A stretch of 7,143 nucleotides of DNA from Gemmatimonadota bacterium (GTDB lineage Bacteria > Gemmatimonadota > Gemmatimonadetes > Gemmatimonadales > Gemmatimonadaceae): contig JAQBPZ010000369.1 in the NCBI GenBank assembly GCA_028287225.1, forward strand, positions 1 through 7,143. Direction: 5' to 3'. Position numbers and translations under genes: made by a program. The notes under the pieces are model-generated. The model made no database searches. It saw only the letters and a program-made list of their open reading frames with translations, and was not told the origin of the DNA. Positions 1 through 6,133 of this stretch are shown in pieces (position 1 is the first letter of the stretch; each line of letters begins with the position of its first letter).

Positions 1-762
1 CCTGCTCCTGCTCCCGCAGCGCCGCCCGCGGAGCGCCCGGTGGTTCGACTGGGCGACGCGCCGCTCGAGCTGCCGGCGGCGCTCCAGCGCGCGAGCCGTG
101 AGGCGTCGCGATCGGCGCTCGCGTTCCACGTTGGCGCCGCGATGGCGGTGCTGGTGGCGGCCGCGGCCGAGCGCGAGACCAATCGCGCATCGATGCGCGG
201 CGTGGCGGCCGAGGGCGCGGTCGCCGCTGGGCATGAGGTCGGGGTGGGGATCGCGACGGAGGTCGTGACCGAGGTCACGGCGGAGATCGTGACGGCGGGC
301 GCGAGCGACGCGGGGCCCCCCCCCAGTGACGAAGTTACGGCGGCAGCCGCCGTCGACCGTCATCCGACCACCGCGCCCGTCATCATCCTCGATGCGGGCC
401 CCGCCGACGCGACGCCGACCGCCATGGTGTCCGACGTGGCGACGCGGGCGGATGCTCGCGTTGCCGAGCCCGCCGTCGACGACCTCTACAACCTGCGTGG
501 CCTCGACGTCGACGACGAGCACGATGCGGGACCGGACGAGTCGTTCGAGGCCGTGGAATCGCTCGACGAGGAGTTCTCGCGCCTGGCCGTCATCGAGATC
601 CTGAATCGCGCCGAACCCGTCCCGGCGGCCGACGCGGCCGTGGCCGAGCCCGCGCGCGCGGTGCGGGCTCCCATCGGCTCGCTCTCGCAGATCTCCGCGG
701 CCCGGCGCCCCGCGATGTCGCACAGCGTCGCCGTGATCGTCGCGCGAGGCGCGGAGTCTTGA
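1..762 (+). CDS. C-terminal part of an Ala/Pro/Asp-rich hypothetical protein (5' end outside the window)
   Basis: The frame is open from the first base, so the 253 visible residues are the C-terminal part of a longer protein; the GTG at 40 need not be its start. I do not recognise the family. It opens with a Pro/Ala linker, followed by a short Ala-rich, mildly hydrophobic segment (about visible residues 38-57), a Val/Thr/Ala-rich stretch and a strongly acidic patch around residues 160-191 with many Asp and Glu. The tail returns to Ala/Pro/Arg-rich sequence. It has no catalytic motif and looks disordered or linker-like. Third codon positions are overwhelmingly G or C on both sides of the C9 tract at 316-324, which supports one continuous coding frame. 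Its TGA stop overlaps the TTG start of ctaB by four bases, so it is probably the preceding gene of the same operon. The reading frame is fairly certain; the function is unknown. Confidence 0.65.
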   Translation, partial: PAPAPAAPPAERPVVRLGDAPLELPAALQRASREASRSALAFHVGAAMAVLVAAAAERETNRASMRGVAAEGAVAAGHEVGVGIATEVVTEVTAEIVTAGASDAGPPPSDEVTAAAAVDRHPTTAPVIILDAGPADATPTAMVSDVATRADARVAEPAVDDLYNLRGLDVDDEHDAGPDESFEAVESLDEEFSRLAVIEILNRAEPVPAADAAVAEPARAVRAPIGSLSQISAARRPAMSHSVAVIVARGAES

Positions 763-1649
763 GCCAGGTCACCACGGCCGACGTCGCCCGGAAGAGCCTT
801 GCGCGCGACCTCGTCGCGCTGACGAAGCCGCGCATCATCTCGCTGCTGCTCGTCACGACCATCGCGCCCATGTACGTCGCCGGCCGGCCCTCCTGGTGGC
901 TCACGCTGGCGGTGTTCGTGGGCGGGTACCTGATGGCGGGCGGAGCGAACGCGGTGAACATGTACATCGACCGGGACATCGACGACCGCATGGCGCGCAC
1001 GCGCCTGCGCCCGATCCCGAGCGGCCGGATGCGCGCCGAGGCGGTGCTGGCCTTCGGCATCCTGTGCGCGACCACGGGCACCTTCGTGCTCGCGCACGTC
1101 GCCAACGTCCTCACGGCCCTGCTCGCGCTGGGTGGGTTCTACACCTACGTGTTCGTCTACACGCGCTGGCTCAAGCGCAGCTCGCCGCAGAACATCGTGA
1201 TCGGCGGCGCGGCCGGGGCGTTTCCGCCACTCGTGGGCTGGGCCGCCGTGACCGGCCGCGTGGACCTCACGGCCGTCTATCTATTCTTGATAATTTTTTA
1301 CTGGACGCCGCCGCACTTCTGGGCGCTCGCGCTCAACAAGCAGCGCGACTACGGCAGCGCGGGGGTGCCCATGGCGCCCCTCGTGTGGGGCGAGCGCGAG
1401 ACGATGCGCAACATGCTCTGGTACACGATGATCCTGCTGCCGCTGACGCTGCTCCCGGTGGCGTTCGGCGCGCTCGGCCTGCCGTACTTCGTGATGGCGG
1501 TCCTGCTCGGCGGCTGGCTGCTGGTGGGCGTGCTGCGCGTGATGCGCGCCGACGACTTCGTGAAGCCGGCGTGGGCGCTGTACAAGTATTCCCTGCTCTA
1601 CCTCGCGCTGCTCTTCGCCGCGATGGTCGTGGACCGCGCCGTCGCATGA
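759..1649 (+). CDS. ctaB: Protoheme IX farnesyltransferase (heme O synthase)
   Basis: This integral membrane prenyltransferase of the UbiA superfamily transfers a farnesyl group from farnesyl diphosphate to the vinyl side chain of heme B. The product, heme O, is the precursor of heme A for terminal oxidases. At 296 residues it is full length. Visible family marks are LTKPRI (residues 21-26), the NxxxDxxxD prenyl-diphosphate/Mg site (N67, D71, D75), the second loop YTRWLKRSSPQN (134-145) leading to GGAAGAFPPLVGW (149-161), WTPPHFWALAL (182-192) and DYGSAGVPM (197-205). About eight or nine hydrophobic helices can be traced. The TTG start at 759 is the first in-frame start codon. It overlaps the upstream TGA, and a purine-rich GAGG lies at 746-749. 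Its stop overlaps the ATG of the next gene. A short A/T-rich codon patch interrupts otherwise uniform GC-rich codons near residues 172-181. Identification is secure; ctaA and oxidase subunits are not in view. Confidence 0.96.
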   Translation: MSQVTTADVARKSLARDLVALTKPRIISLLLVTTIAPMYVAGRPSWWLTLAVFVGGYLMAGGANAVNMYIDRDIDDRMARTRLRPIPSGRMRAEAVLAFGILCATTGTFVLAHVANVLTALLALGGFYTYVFVYTRWLKRSSPQNIVIGGAAGAFPPLVGWAAVTGRVDLTAVYLFLIIFYWTPPHFWALALNKQRDYGSAGVPMAPLVWGERETMRNMLWYTMILLPLTLLPVAFGALGLPYFVMAVLLGGWLLVGVLRVMRADDFVKPAWALYKYSLLYLALLFAAMVVDRAVA

Positions 1650-1948
1650 CGGCCGACGAGGCCGGCGACGTCGACCGCGTTCCGCAGGAGCTGCCGCTGA
1701 TCGTGGGCGCCGGCGCGGGCGAGCCGGAGACGCTCGTGCTCATCGGCATGCCGCGGAACGGCCGAGTCGCGCTGCGCCGCTGGTCGAGCGCGGCGTGGGG
1801 CGACAGCGCCGCGCCGCGCGAGGAAGATGCGGCGGCGTTCCTGCGATGGGTGGAAGCCCAGGCCGCGAGCGGACGCACGCTCAACCAGGCCCTGTACGCC
1901 GTGCGGCTGTGGCTCCGCGGCGAGGGCACCGCTCCCCGTTCCCGCTGA
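1646..1948 (+). CDS. Small hypothetical protein between ctaB and the ABC exporter
   Basis: This is a 100-residue protein that I do not recognise. Its ATG (1646-1648) overlaps the ctaB stop in an ATGA junction, and its TGA is followed after one base by the GTG of the exporter gene, so it sits inside a translationally coupled operon. The same frame stays open far upstream through ctaB, but that part is antiparallel noise; the position of this ATG on the ctaB stop decides the start. The sequence is soluble-looking: residues 15-35 are a hydrophobic/Gly run that could form beta strands, GMPRNGRVALRRWSS (34-48) is basic, and residues 58-92 are likely helical with FLRWVE and ALYAVRLWLR. There is no signal peptide, no clear transmembrane helix, and no Cys or His to suggest metal or heme binding. 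Codon use matches its neighbours. Existence of the gene is well supported by the coupling; the function is unknown. Confidence 0.75.
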   Translation: MTADEAGDVDRVPQELPLIVGAGAGEPETLVLIGMPRNGRVALRRWSSAAWGDSAAPREEDAAAFLRWVEAQAASGRTLNQALYAVRLWLRGEGTAPRSR

Positions 1949-1949
1949 C

Positions 1950-3728
1950 GTGACCAGTCCCAGCATTTCCCCGGCGCCCAAGTCGCGGCGTCCCGTGTCG
2001 CCGACGCCGCTGCGCGCGCTCCTGCCCCGCGTGCGCCCGTACCGCGGCCGTCTCGTGATCTGCGCGGTGTGCCTGGTGATCGCCGCCGCCGTGGGCCTCG
2101 CCTTTCCGGCCGTGGTGCAGCGCCTGCTCGACGCCGCCTTCCAGCAGCGCGACCGCGCGCTGCTGGACCGCATCGCCATCGGCCTGGTGCTCGCGTTCGC
2201 GCTGCAGGGCGCGATGAACTTCGTGCAGGTGTTCCTGCTCACGGGCACCGCCGAGCGCGTGGTGGCCAAGCTGCGGGAGGATGCGTTCGCGCACCTCGTG
2301 CGCCTCTCGCCGAGCTTCTACACGGAGCAGCGCACGGGCGAGCTCACGAGCCGGCTGTCGGCCGACTTGGCCGTATTGCAATCCCTTCTCGGAACATGGA
2401 TCTCGGAGCTGTCCCGGCAGTCGCTCTTCCTGGTGGGCGGCATCGTGCTGCTCACGCTCACGCATCCGCGGCTCACGACGACGACGCTGGCCGTGGTGCC
2501 GATCGTCGTGGGCTCGGCGTTCTTCTTCGGCCGGCGGCTGCGCAAGGCCAGCGCCGGCGTGCAGGACCGCGTGGCGGAGGCCATGGGGATGGCCGACGAG
2601 GCGTTCTCGCAGATCCGCACCGTGCAGAGCTTCGTGCGCGAGGCGGAGGAGACGCGGCGCTATCGACACCTGCTCTCGGGGGTCGTGCGCGCGGCGATCT
2701 CGCGCGCGCAGCAGCGTGCGCTGCTCTTCGGCGTGGTGGGCTTCGTCGCGTTCGCCGGCGTCGTCGCCGTGCTGTGGCAGGGTGGGCGCCTGGTGCTCGA
2801 GGGTGCGCTGACGCCGGGCGCGCTCGTGAAGTTCCTGCTGTACGCGATCACGGTGGCGGCCGCGGTCGGGTCGCTCGCGTCGCTCTTCGGCAGCTACCAG
2901 GAGGCGGTGGGCGCCGCCCAGCGCGTGTTCGAGCTGCTGGACATGACGCCGACCGTGGCCGAGCCGGAGCATCCGACGACGCTCGCACGCCCCGTGCGCG
3001 GGATGCTCGCGCTGGAGGACGTCCGGTTCTCGTATGGCGCGGACCTGCCCGAGGTGCTGAGCGACGTGTCGTTCACGATGGCGCCGGGCGAGGTGGTGGC
3101 GCTCGTGGGTCCGTCGGGCGCGGGCAAGACGACCGTCGCCTCGCTGATCCCGCGCTTCTGGGACGTGTCCAGCGGCCGCATCGCGCTGGATGGCGTGGAC
3201 ATCCGCGAGCTGTCGTTCGCCGATCTCCGCGGGGCCATCGGCCTGGTGCCACAGGAGCCGGCGCTGTTCAGCGGCTCGGTGCGCGAGAACATCGCCTACG
3301 CGCGCCCCGACGCGAGCGAGGCGGACGTGATGGCCGCAGCGCGCGCCGCGCACGCGCTCGAGTTCATCGAGCGGCTGCCGAACGGGCTCGACACGCTGGT
3401 GGGCGAGCGCGGGGTGAAGCTGTCCGGCGGCCAGCGCCAGCGCATCGCGATCGCCCGCGTCTTCCTCAAGGACCCCGCGGTCGTGGTGCTGGACGAGGCG
3501 ACGTCGAGCCTGGACAACGAGAGCGAGCGGCTGGTGGAGGAGGCGATGGAGGAGCTGCTGCGCGGCCGCACGACGCTGATCATCGCGCACCGGCTGCGCA
3601 CGGTGCGCCGCGCCGACCGCGTGCTCGTGATCGATCACGGCCGCGTCGTGGAGGAGGGCACGCACGAGGAGCTCTCGATCGGCGCCGGCGTGTACGGGAA
3701 GCTGTATCGGGCCGAACTGCGGGATTAG
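1950..3728 (+). CDS. ABC exporter half-transporter, ABCB/MsbA type (fused permease and ATPase)
   Basis: From the GTG at 1950 this is a 592-residue protein, the normal length for a homodimeric type IV (ABCB/MsbA/BmrA-like) exporter. The N-terminal transmembrane domain spans about residues 30-320, with hydrophobic segments near 36-57, 75-98, 157-172, 177-194, 256-276 and 289-312. It carries the coupling-region signature RTGELTSRLSADL (128-140). The ATPase domain (about 353-592) has Walker A GPSGAGKTT (387-395), the Q-loop glutamine Q435, the ABC signature LSGGQ (491-495), Walker B VVVLDE with catalytic E516, the D-loop SSLD (519-522) and the switch histidine H547, so it should be active. The frame extends upstream to 1827, but GTG 1950 lies one base after the preceding stop and is the likely coupled start; no strong ribosome-binding site is visible. 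Substrate is undetermined: lipid, drug or a heme-related compound are all possible. Its TAG stop lies inside a GGATTAG heptamer. Confidence 0.93.
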   Translation: MTSPSISPAPKSRRPVSPTPLRALLPRVRPYRGRLVICAVCLVIAAAVGLAFPAVVQRLLDAAFQQRDRALLDRIAIGLVLAFALQGAMNFVQVFLLTGTAERVVAKLREDAFAHLVRLSPSFYTEQRTGELTSRLSADLAVLQSLLGTWISELSRQSLFLVGGIVLLTLTHPRLTTTTLAVVPIVVGSAFFFGRRLRKASAGVQDRVAEAMGMADEAFSQIRTVQSFVREAEETRRYRHLLSGVVRAAISRAQQRALLFGVVGFVAFAGVVAVLWQGGRLVLEGALTPGALVKFLLYAITVAAAVGSLASLFGSYQEAVGAAQRVFELLDMTPTVAEPEHPTTLARPVRGMLALEDVRFSYGADLPEVLSDVSFTMAPGEVVALVGPSGAGKTTVASLIPRFWDVSSGRIALDGVDIRELSFADLRGAIGLVPQEPALFSGSVRENIAYARPDASEADVMAAARAAHALEFIERLPNGLDTLVGERGVKLSGGQRQRIAIARVFLKDPAVVVLDEATSSLDNESERLVEEAMEELLRGRTTLIIAHRLRTVRRADRVLVIDHGRVVEEGTHEELSIGAGVYGKLYRAELRD

Positions 3729-3980
3729 GGATTGGGGAGTAGGAACTGACCGGGATGCCACTCGGACCGTGTCATCCTGCTGCGCGAAGCGCGGCGGGCA
3801 CCCTCTGGGCGGTCTTCTTTCCCTGCCCCGAAGCAGGCCCTGCGCGCATGGAGAGCAGATCCCGACACCCGGTCGCAGCGCGCCCTCCTGCGGGATGACC
3901 GCCGCCCGGGACGCCAGGCGCCGACACGCGGTCGACAGCTCGAGCGGCGCGCGCTGTTCCTAATCCCTAATCCCTAATCC
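3722..3980. repeat. Inverted-repeat element with heptamer-built arms between convergent genes
   Basis: The left arm (3722-3746) and the reverse complement of the right arm (3956-3980) match at 23 of 25 bases. Each arm is three heptamers plus GAAC: GGATTAG, GGATTGG, GGAGTAG on the left, and three exact GGATTAG units on the right when read on the - strand. The G-rich strand points inward from both ends. The internal segment is about 209 bp without a convincing gene. The left arm contains the TAG stop of the ABC exporter. The arrangement resembles a small non-autonomous element with terminal inverted repeats, or a bidirectional transcription-end structure; sequence alone does not decide. Confidence 0.75.
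3771..3899. repeat. Possible palindromic intergenic repeat bounded by GTCATCC-type ends
   Basis: GTCATCCTGC at 3771-3780 pairs with GCGGGATGAC at 3890-3899 at nine of ten positions, and the segment lies wholly inside the larger heptamer-bounded element. The left end continues into a self-complementary GCGCGAAGCGC core, and a smaller hairpin CCTGC/GCAGG (3822-3837) lies in the middle. GTCATCC ends followed by a GCGAAGCG-like core recall dispersed palindromic intergenic repeats seen in many bacterial genomes; that resemblance is from memory and inferred. Whether it is repeated elsewhere in this genome cannot be seen here. Confidence 0.45.
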
Positions 3981-4011
3981 CGATCCCTAATCCGGAATCA
4001 ATCCCTAATCC
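3960..4011. repeat. Imperfect heptanucleotide array (CTAATCC / GGATTAG)
   Basis: Exact CTAATCC units start at 3960, 3967, 3974, 3987 and 4005. The unit at 3981 is a six-base variant (CGATCC), and the stretch 3994-4004 holds degenerate copies. The first three units are also the right arm of the inverted repeat. The array ends a few bases from the TAG stop (4017-4019) of the convergent lipoprotein gene, so the - strand transcript would carry GGG tracts separated mostly by two to four bases directly after its coding region. Short heptameric tandem repeats of this kind are known between genes in some bacteria, for example the STRR sequences of cyanobacteria. Confidence 0.85.
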
Positions 4012-4016
4012 CGACC

Positions 4017-4904
4017 CTACTTCCCCTCGAGCTTCAGCTCCACCTTCAGCGCGCCGTTCGCGGCGACGGTGACCTGCTGCTCCGACCGCCCCGTGCGCTC
4101 GTGCCACGCGGCCAGGGTGTAGGTGCCCGGCGGCACCTGGTCGATGCTCCAGCTGCCGTCGGGCTTCGTGATGGCGAAGTAGGGGTGGTCGAACACCGCG
4201 ATGAAGGCGCGCGGCCAGTCGTGGTCCAGGTCGCGGACGATCACGAGGCCCGGCGTCTTGAGCGGCAGCTCGGTGGGAATGACCTGCTCGTCCTTGCCCA
4301 GCAGCACCGCGGCGCGGGGCTGCTTCTCGCCTCCGGCGATGAAGCGCAGGTGCTGCCGGAACTCCTCGTGCGCGATGACGTTCACCGCCCCGCCCAGGAA
4401 CGCCCCCTGCACGCGCGGCGTGAGCAGGCAGTGGGTGCTCTCCAGCTCGATGCGCTTCTCCAGCGGCACCGGCTTCCCCTTGCGCACCCCCTCCAGCCAG
4501 ACCACCACGTTGCCGAGCCCGCTCCCCTTCACCTGCAGCGAGCTGTCGGGAACCGACGAGCCGCACGCGCTGCTGTCCTTCGCGGTGGAGAGTGCCGCTT
4601 CCGGCGTCAGGGGGCTCGCGAGGCCGACGGTCCCGGACACCGACCCCACGGCGCCCACCGGGCCGCCGACGTAGCGCGCCGACGGCGCGGCGATGACCAC
4701 GGGACCAGCGGCCTCCATCACGGCGCTCTCGCTGGAGGAGAGCCCCGCACCACCTCGAGCGGCGGAACGGGCGTCCGCACCGCCCTTGCAGGCGATGCAC
4801 GCGAGCGCGGCGAGCAGAACGAGCGACGACGGGTGCCGGCGCTGGGTGGCGTGCAATGGTGCGGGAGTCACGTGTCGTTCTGGATCGGTCGGGGTGAAGC
4901 GCAT
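4017..4904 (-). CDS. Putative lipoprotein with cupredoxin-like middle and carboxypeptidase-regulatory-like C-terminal domain
   Basis: From ATG 4904 this is a 295-residue protein. The N-terminus has a basic RRHPSS (22-27), a hydrophobic SLVLLAALACIA and then Cys39. C36 or C39 could be the lipidated residue, although the lipobox is not canonical. GTG 4871 would give a more usual 28-residue signal and is a serious alternative start; neither has a strong ribosome-binding site. After a Gly/Ser/Ala linker, residues 86-190 resemble plastocyanin-like periplasmic proteins in layout: C114, then NVVVWLEG (132-139), HCLLTPRV (158-165) and H185. The usual Asn-x-Asp/His-Asn copper-site pattern is not kept, so metal binding is doubtful. 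Residues 238-295 (FDHPYFAITKPDGSWSIDQ and PPGTYTLAAWHE) match the carboxypeptidase-regulatory-like beta-sandwich. It probably acts in the periplasm or at the envelope; the role is unknown. It is the last gene of the - strand run, 44 nt after the peptidase. Confidence 0.8.
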   Translation of the reverse strand: MRFTPTDPERHVTPAPLHATQRRHPSSLVLLAALACIACKGGADARSAARGGAGLSSSESAVMEAAGPVVIAAPSARYVGGPVGAVGSVSGTVGLASPLTPEAALSTAKDSSACGSSVPDSSLQVKGSGLGNVVVWLEGVRKGKPVPLEKRIELESTHCLLTPRVQGAFLGGAVNVIAHEEFRQHLRFIAGGEKQPRAAVLLGKDEQVIPTELPLKTPGLVIVRDLDHDWPRAFIAVFDHPYFAITKPDGSWSIDQVPPGTYTLAAWHERTGRSEQQVTVAANGALKVELKLEGK

Positions 4905-4948
4905 CGCAGGGGCAAGGCGCGAGCCACGCCCCACGGACGGCTCGCGCC

Positions 4949-6133
4949 CTACACGACGATGAGGTCGCGCTGGTACACGGAGGGCGTGATCACCACGCGT
5001 CCCTGCTCGAGGTATGCGTTCACCTCGGTGCGCATCCCGATCTCGTCCGGGATGTAGATGCCGGGCTCGATGGAGAACCCCACGCCCGGCACGAGCAGCC
5101 GCTCCTCGCGCGTCTCGAGGTTGTCCAGGTGCGGGCCGGCCCCGTGCAGCGAGCGCGGATCGATGGAGTGGCCGGTGCGGTGCGTGAACCACTGCCCGAA
5201 CCCCCGCTCCTCGATCACCCGGCGCGCCTCGTCGTCCACGTCGCCACCGCGCACCGCCCGTCCCGCCGCCACCTCGGCCTGCACGAACTGGATCGCGGCA
5301 TCGCGCGCATCACGGACGGCGGCCCAGATCTCCTGCGCGCGCGCCGAGGGCTCGCCGATGGTCGCCATCCAGGTCTGGTCGGCGAAGATGCCGCCCGGCT
5401 CGCGCGCCCAGAGGTCGATGAGCAGCACGTCGCCCTCAACGATCCGGCGCGGGCGCTTCTCCGACGGCTCGTAATGCGGATTCGCGGCGTTCGCGCCGGC
5501 GGAGACGTTCGGGCCATGGTCGGGCGCCTCGAGCTCGGCGGCCTGGAAGCGCTCCAGGATCCACGCCATGAGCTCGTGCTCGGCGATCGGGTCGCCCGTG
5601 CGCGCACGGGTCCCGGCGATCCGGAACGCCTCGTGTGCGATGCCGCGGATGGCCTCCGCTGCGCGCAGGTGCGACGCCACACCGTCCTCGCTCCAGACGG
5701 CGACGAAGCGCGTGACGAGCTCGCCCGACGACACGATCTCCGACGCGCCCGCGTTGCGCACCATGTCGAGCACGCCGGCGGGCACGCGGTCCAGATACGG
5801 CACGGCGTCGCCCGCGGAATACTCCATGGCGATGCGGCGATCGCGCACCACGGCGGAGACCGACGCCTCGAGCTCGCGCCACGAGCTGTACGTGGAGTGG
5901 GTCCACCCGCTGGGCCAGGTGCGCCACGGTCCGGGCTCGATGGCATGCCCGAGCGCGCTCGGCACGCCCTCGGCCGGAATCCAGACGAAGATGCGCCGGC
6001 TCACGAACCCCTGCATCCCGACGAGGCTCGCCGCGATCGGGTTGCACCCCTGGAAGTCGAACAGCAGCCAGCCATCGAGCTCCGCGTCGCGGAGGGACTG
6101 CTGCAGCGCGGGGAGCGAGGCGGGGGTGAGCAT
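4949..6133 (-). CDS. M24 family metallopeptidase (Xaa-Pro aminopeptidase/prolidase-like)
   Basis: This 394-residue protein has a creatinase-type N-terminal region (about 1-155) and a pita-bread catalytic domain (about 156-394). All five di-metal ligands expected for M24 can be assigned: D240 in LLIDLWAR, D252 in IFADQTW, H322 in HRTGHSID, E356 in FSIEPGIY and E370 in GMRTEVN. The likely catalytic histidines H220 (NPHYEP) and H330 (SLHGAG) are also present, so it should be an active cytoplasmic enzyme cleaving X-Pro bonds or a related amide. Spacing between the two Asp ligands is one residue longer than in classical prolidases, and DLWA replaces DLGA, which suggests a distinct subgroup. There is no signal peptide. 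The ATG at 6133 shares its A with the upstream gene's TGA, and this coupling sets the start; the open frame further upstream (to 7126) is antisense noise. The exact substrate is unknown. Confidence 0.93.
   Translation of the reverse strand: MLTPASLPALQQSLRDAELDGWLLFDFQGCNPIAASLVGMQGFVSRRIFVWIPAEGVPSALGHAIEPGPWRTWPSGWTHSTYSSWRELEASVSAVVRDRRIAMEYSAGDAVPYLDRVPAGVLDMVRNAGASEIVSSGELVTRFVAVWSEDGVASHLRAAEAIRGIAHEAFRIAGTRARTGDPIAEHELMAWILERFQAAELEAPDHGPNVSAGANAANPHYEPSEKRPRRIVEGDVLLIDLWAREPGGIFADQTWMATIGEPSARAQEIWAAVRDARDAAIQFVQAEVAAGRAVRGGDVDDEARRVIEERGFGQWFTHRTGHSIDPRSLHGAGPHLDNLETREERLLVPGVGFSIEPGIYIPDEIGMRTEVNAYLEQGRVVITPSVYQRDLIVV

Noticed and set aside
264..279. CGTGACC-GA-GGTCACG palindrome as an operator or terminator
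   Set aside because: It lies in the middle of a coding frame with a two-base loop and no regulatory context; chance in GC-rich Val/Thr codons explains it.
1294..1299. T6 run in ctaB as a programmed frameshift site
   Set aside because: The ctaB frame is correct and conserved on both sides, and the alternative frames give no sensible product.
896..1645. Long + strand open frame through ctaB in another frame
   Set aside because: It overlaps the certain ctaB gene, its product is Arg/Ala/His-rich with no motif, and only its last 100 codons from ATG 1646 make a real gene.
1881..3761. A 626-codon open frame on the - strand opposite the ABC exporter
   Set aside because: It is the typical shadow of a GC-rich gene: His/Arg/Ala-rich, no motifs, and fully antisense to a protein with all ABC motifs intact.
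3822..3837. CCTGC/GCAGG hairpin as an intrinsic terminator
   Set aside because: The T-rich stretch lies before rather than after the stem on the + strand, and the - strand lacks a U-run, so it does not fit a Rho-independent terminator.
3769..3963. 64-codon + strand ORF in the convergent spacer
   Set aside because: It lies across palindromic repeat sequence, has no ribosome-binding site, no coding-like third-position bias and no recognisable product.
3960..4011. Heptamer array as a CRISPR or telomere
   Set aside because: Units are seven bases with no spacers, so it is not CRISPR. The resemblance to TTAGGG telomeres is superficial, as the array is short, internal and flanked by intact genes.
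4905..5192. Upstream extension of the lipoprotein frame
   Set aside because: It runs antisense-phase through the end of the peptidase gene and has no signal-like start; the hydrophobic signal begins only after ATG 4904 or GTG 4871.
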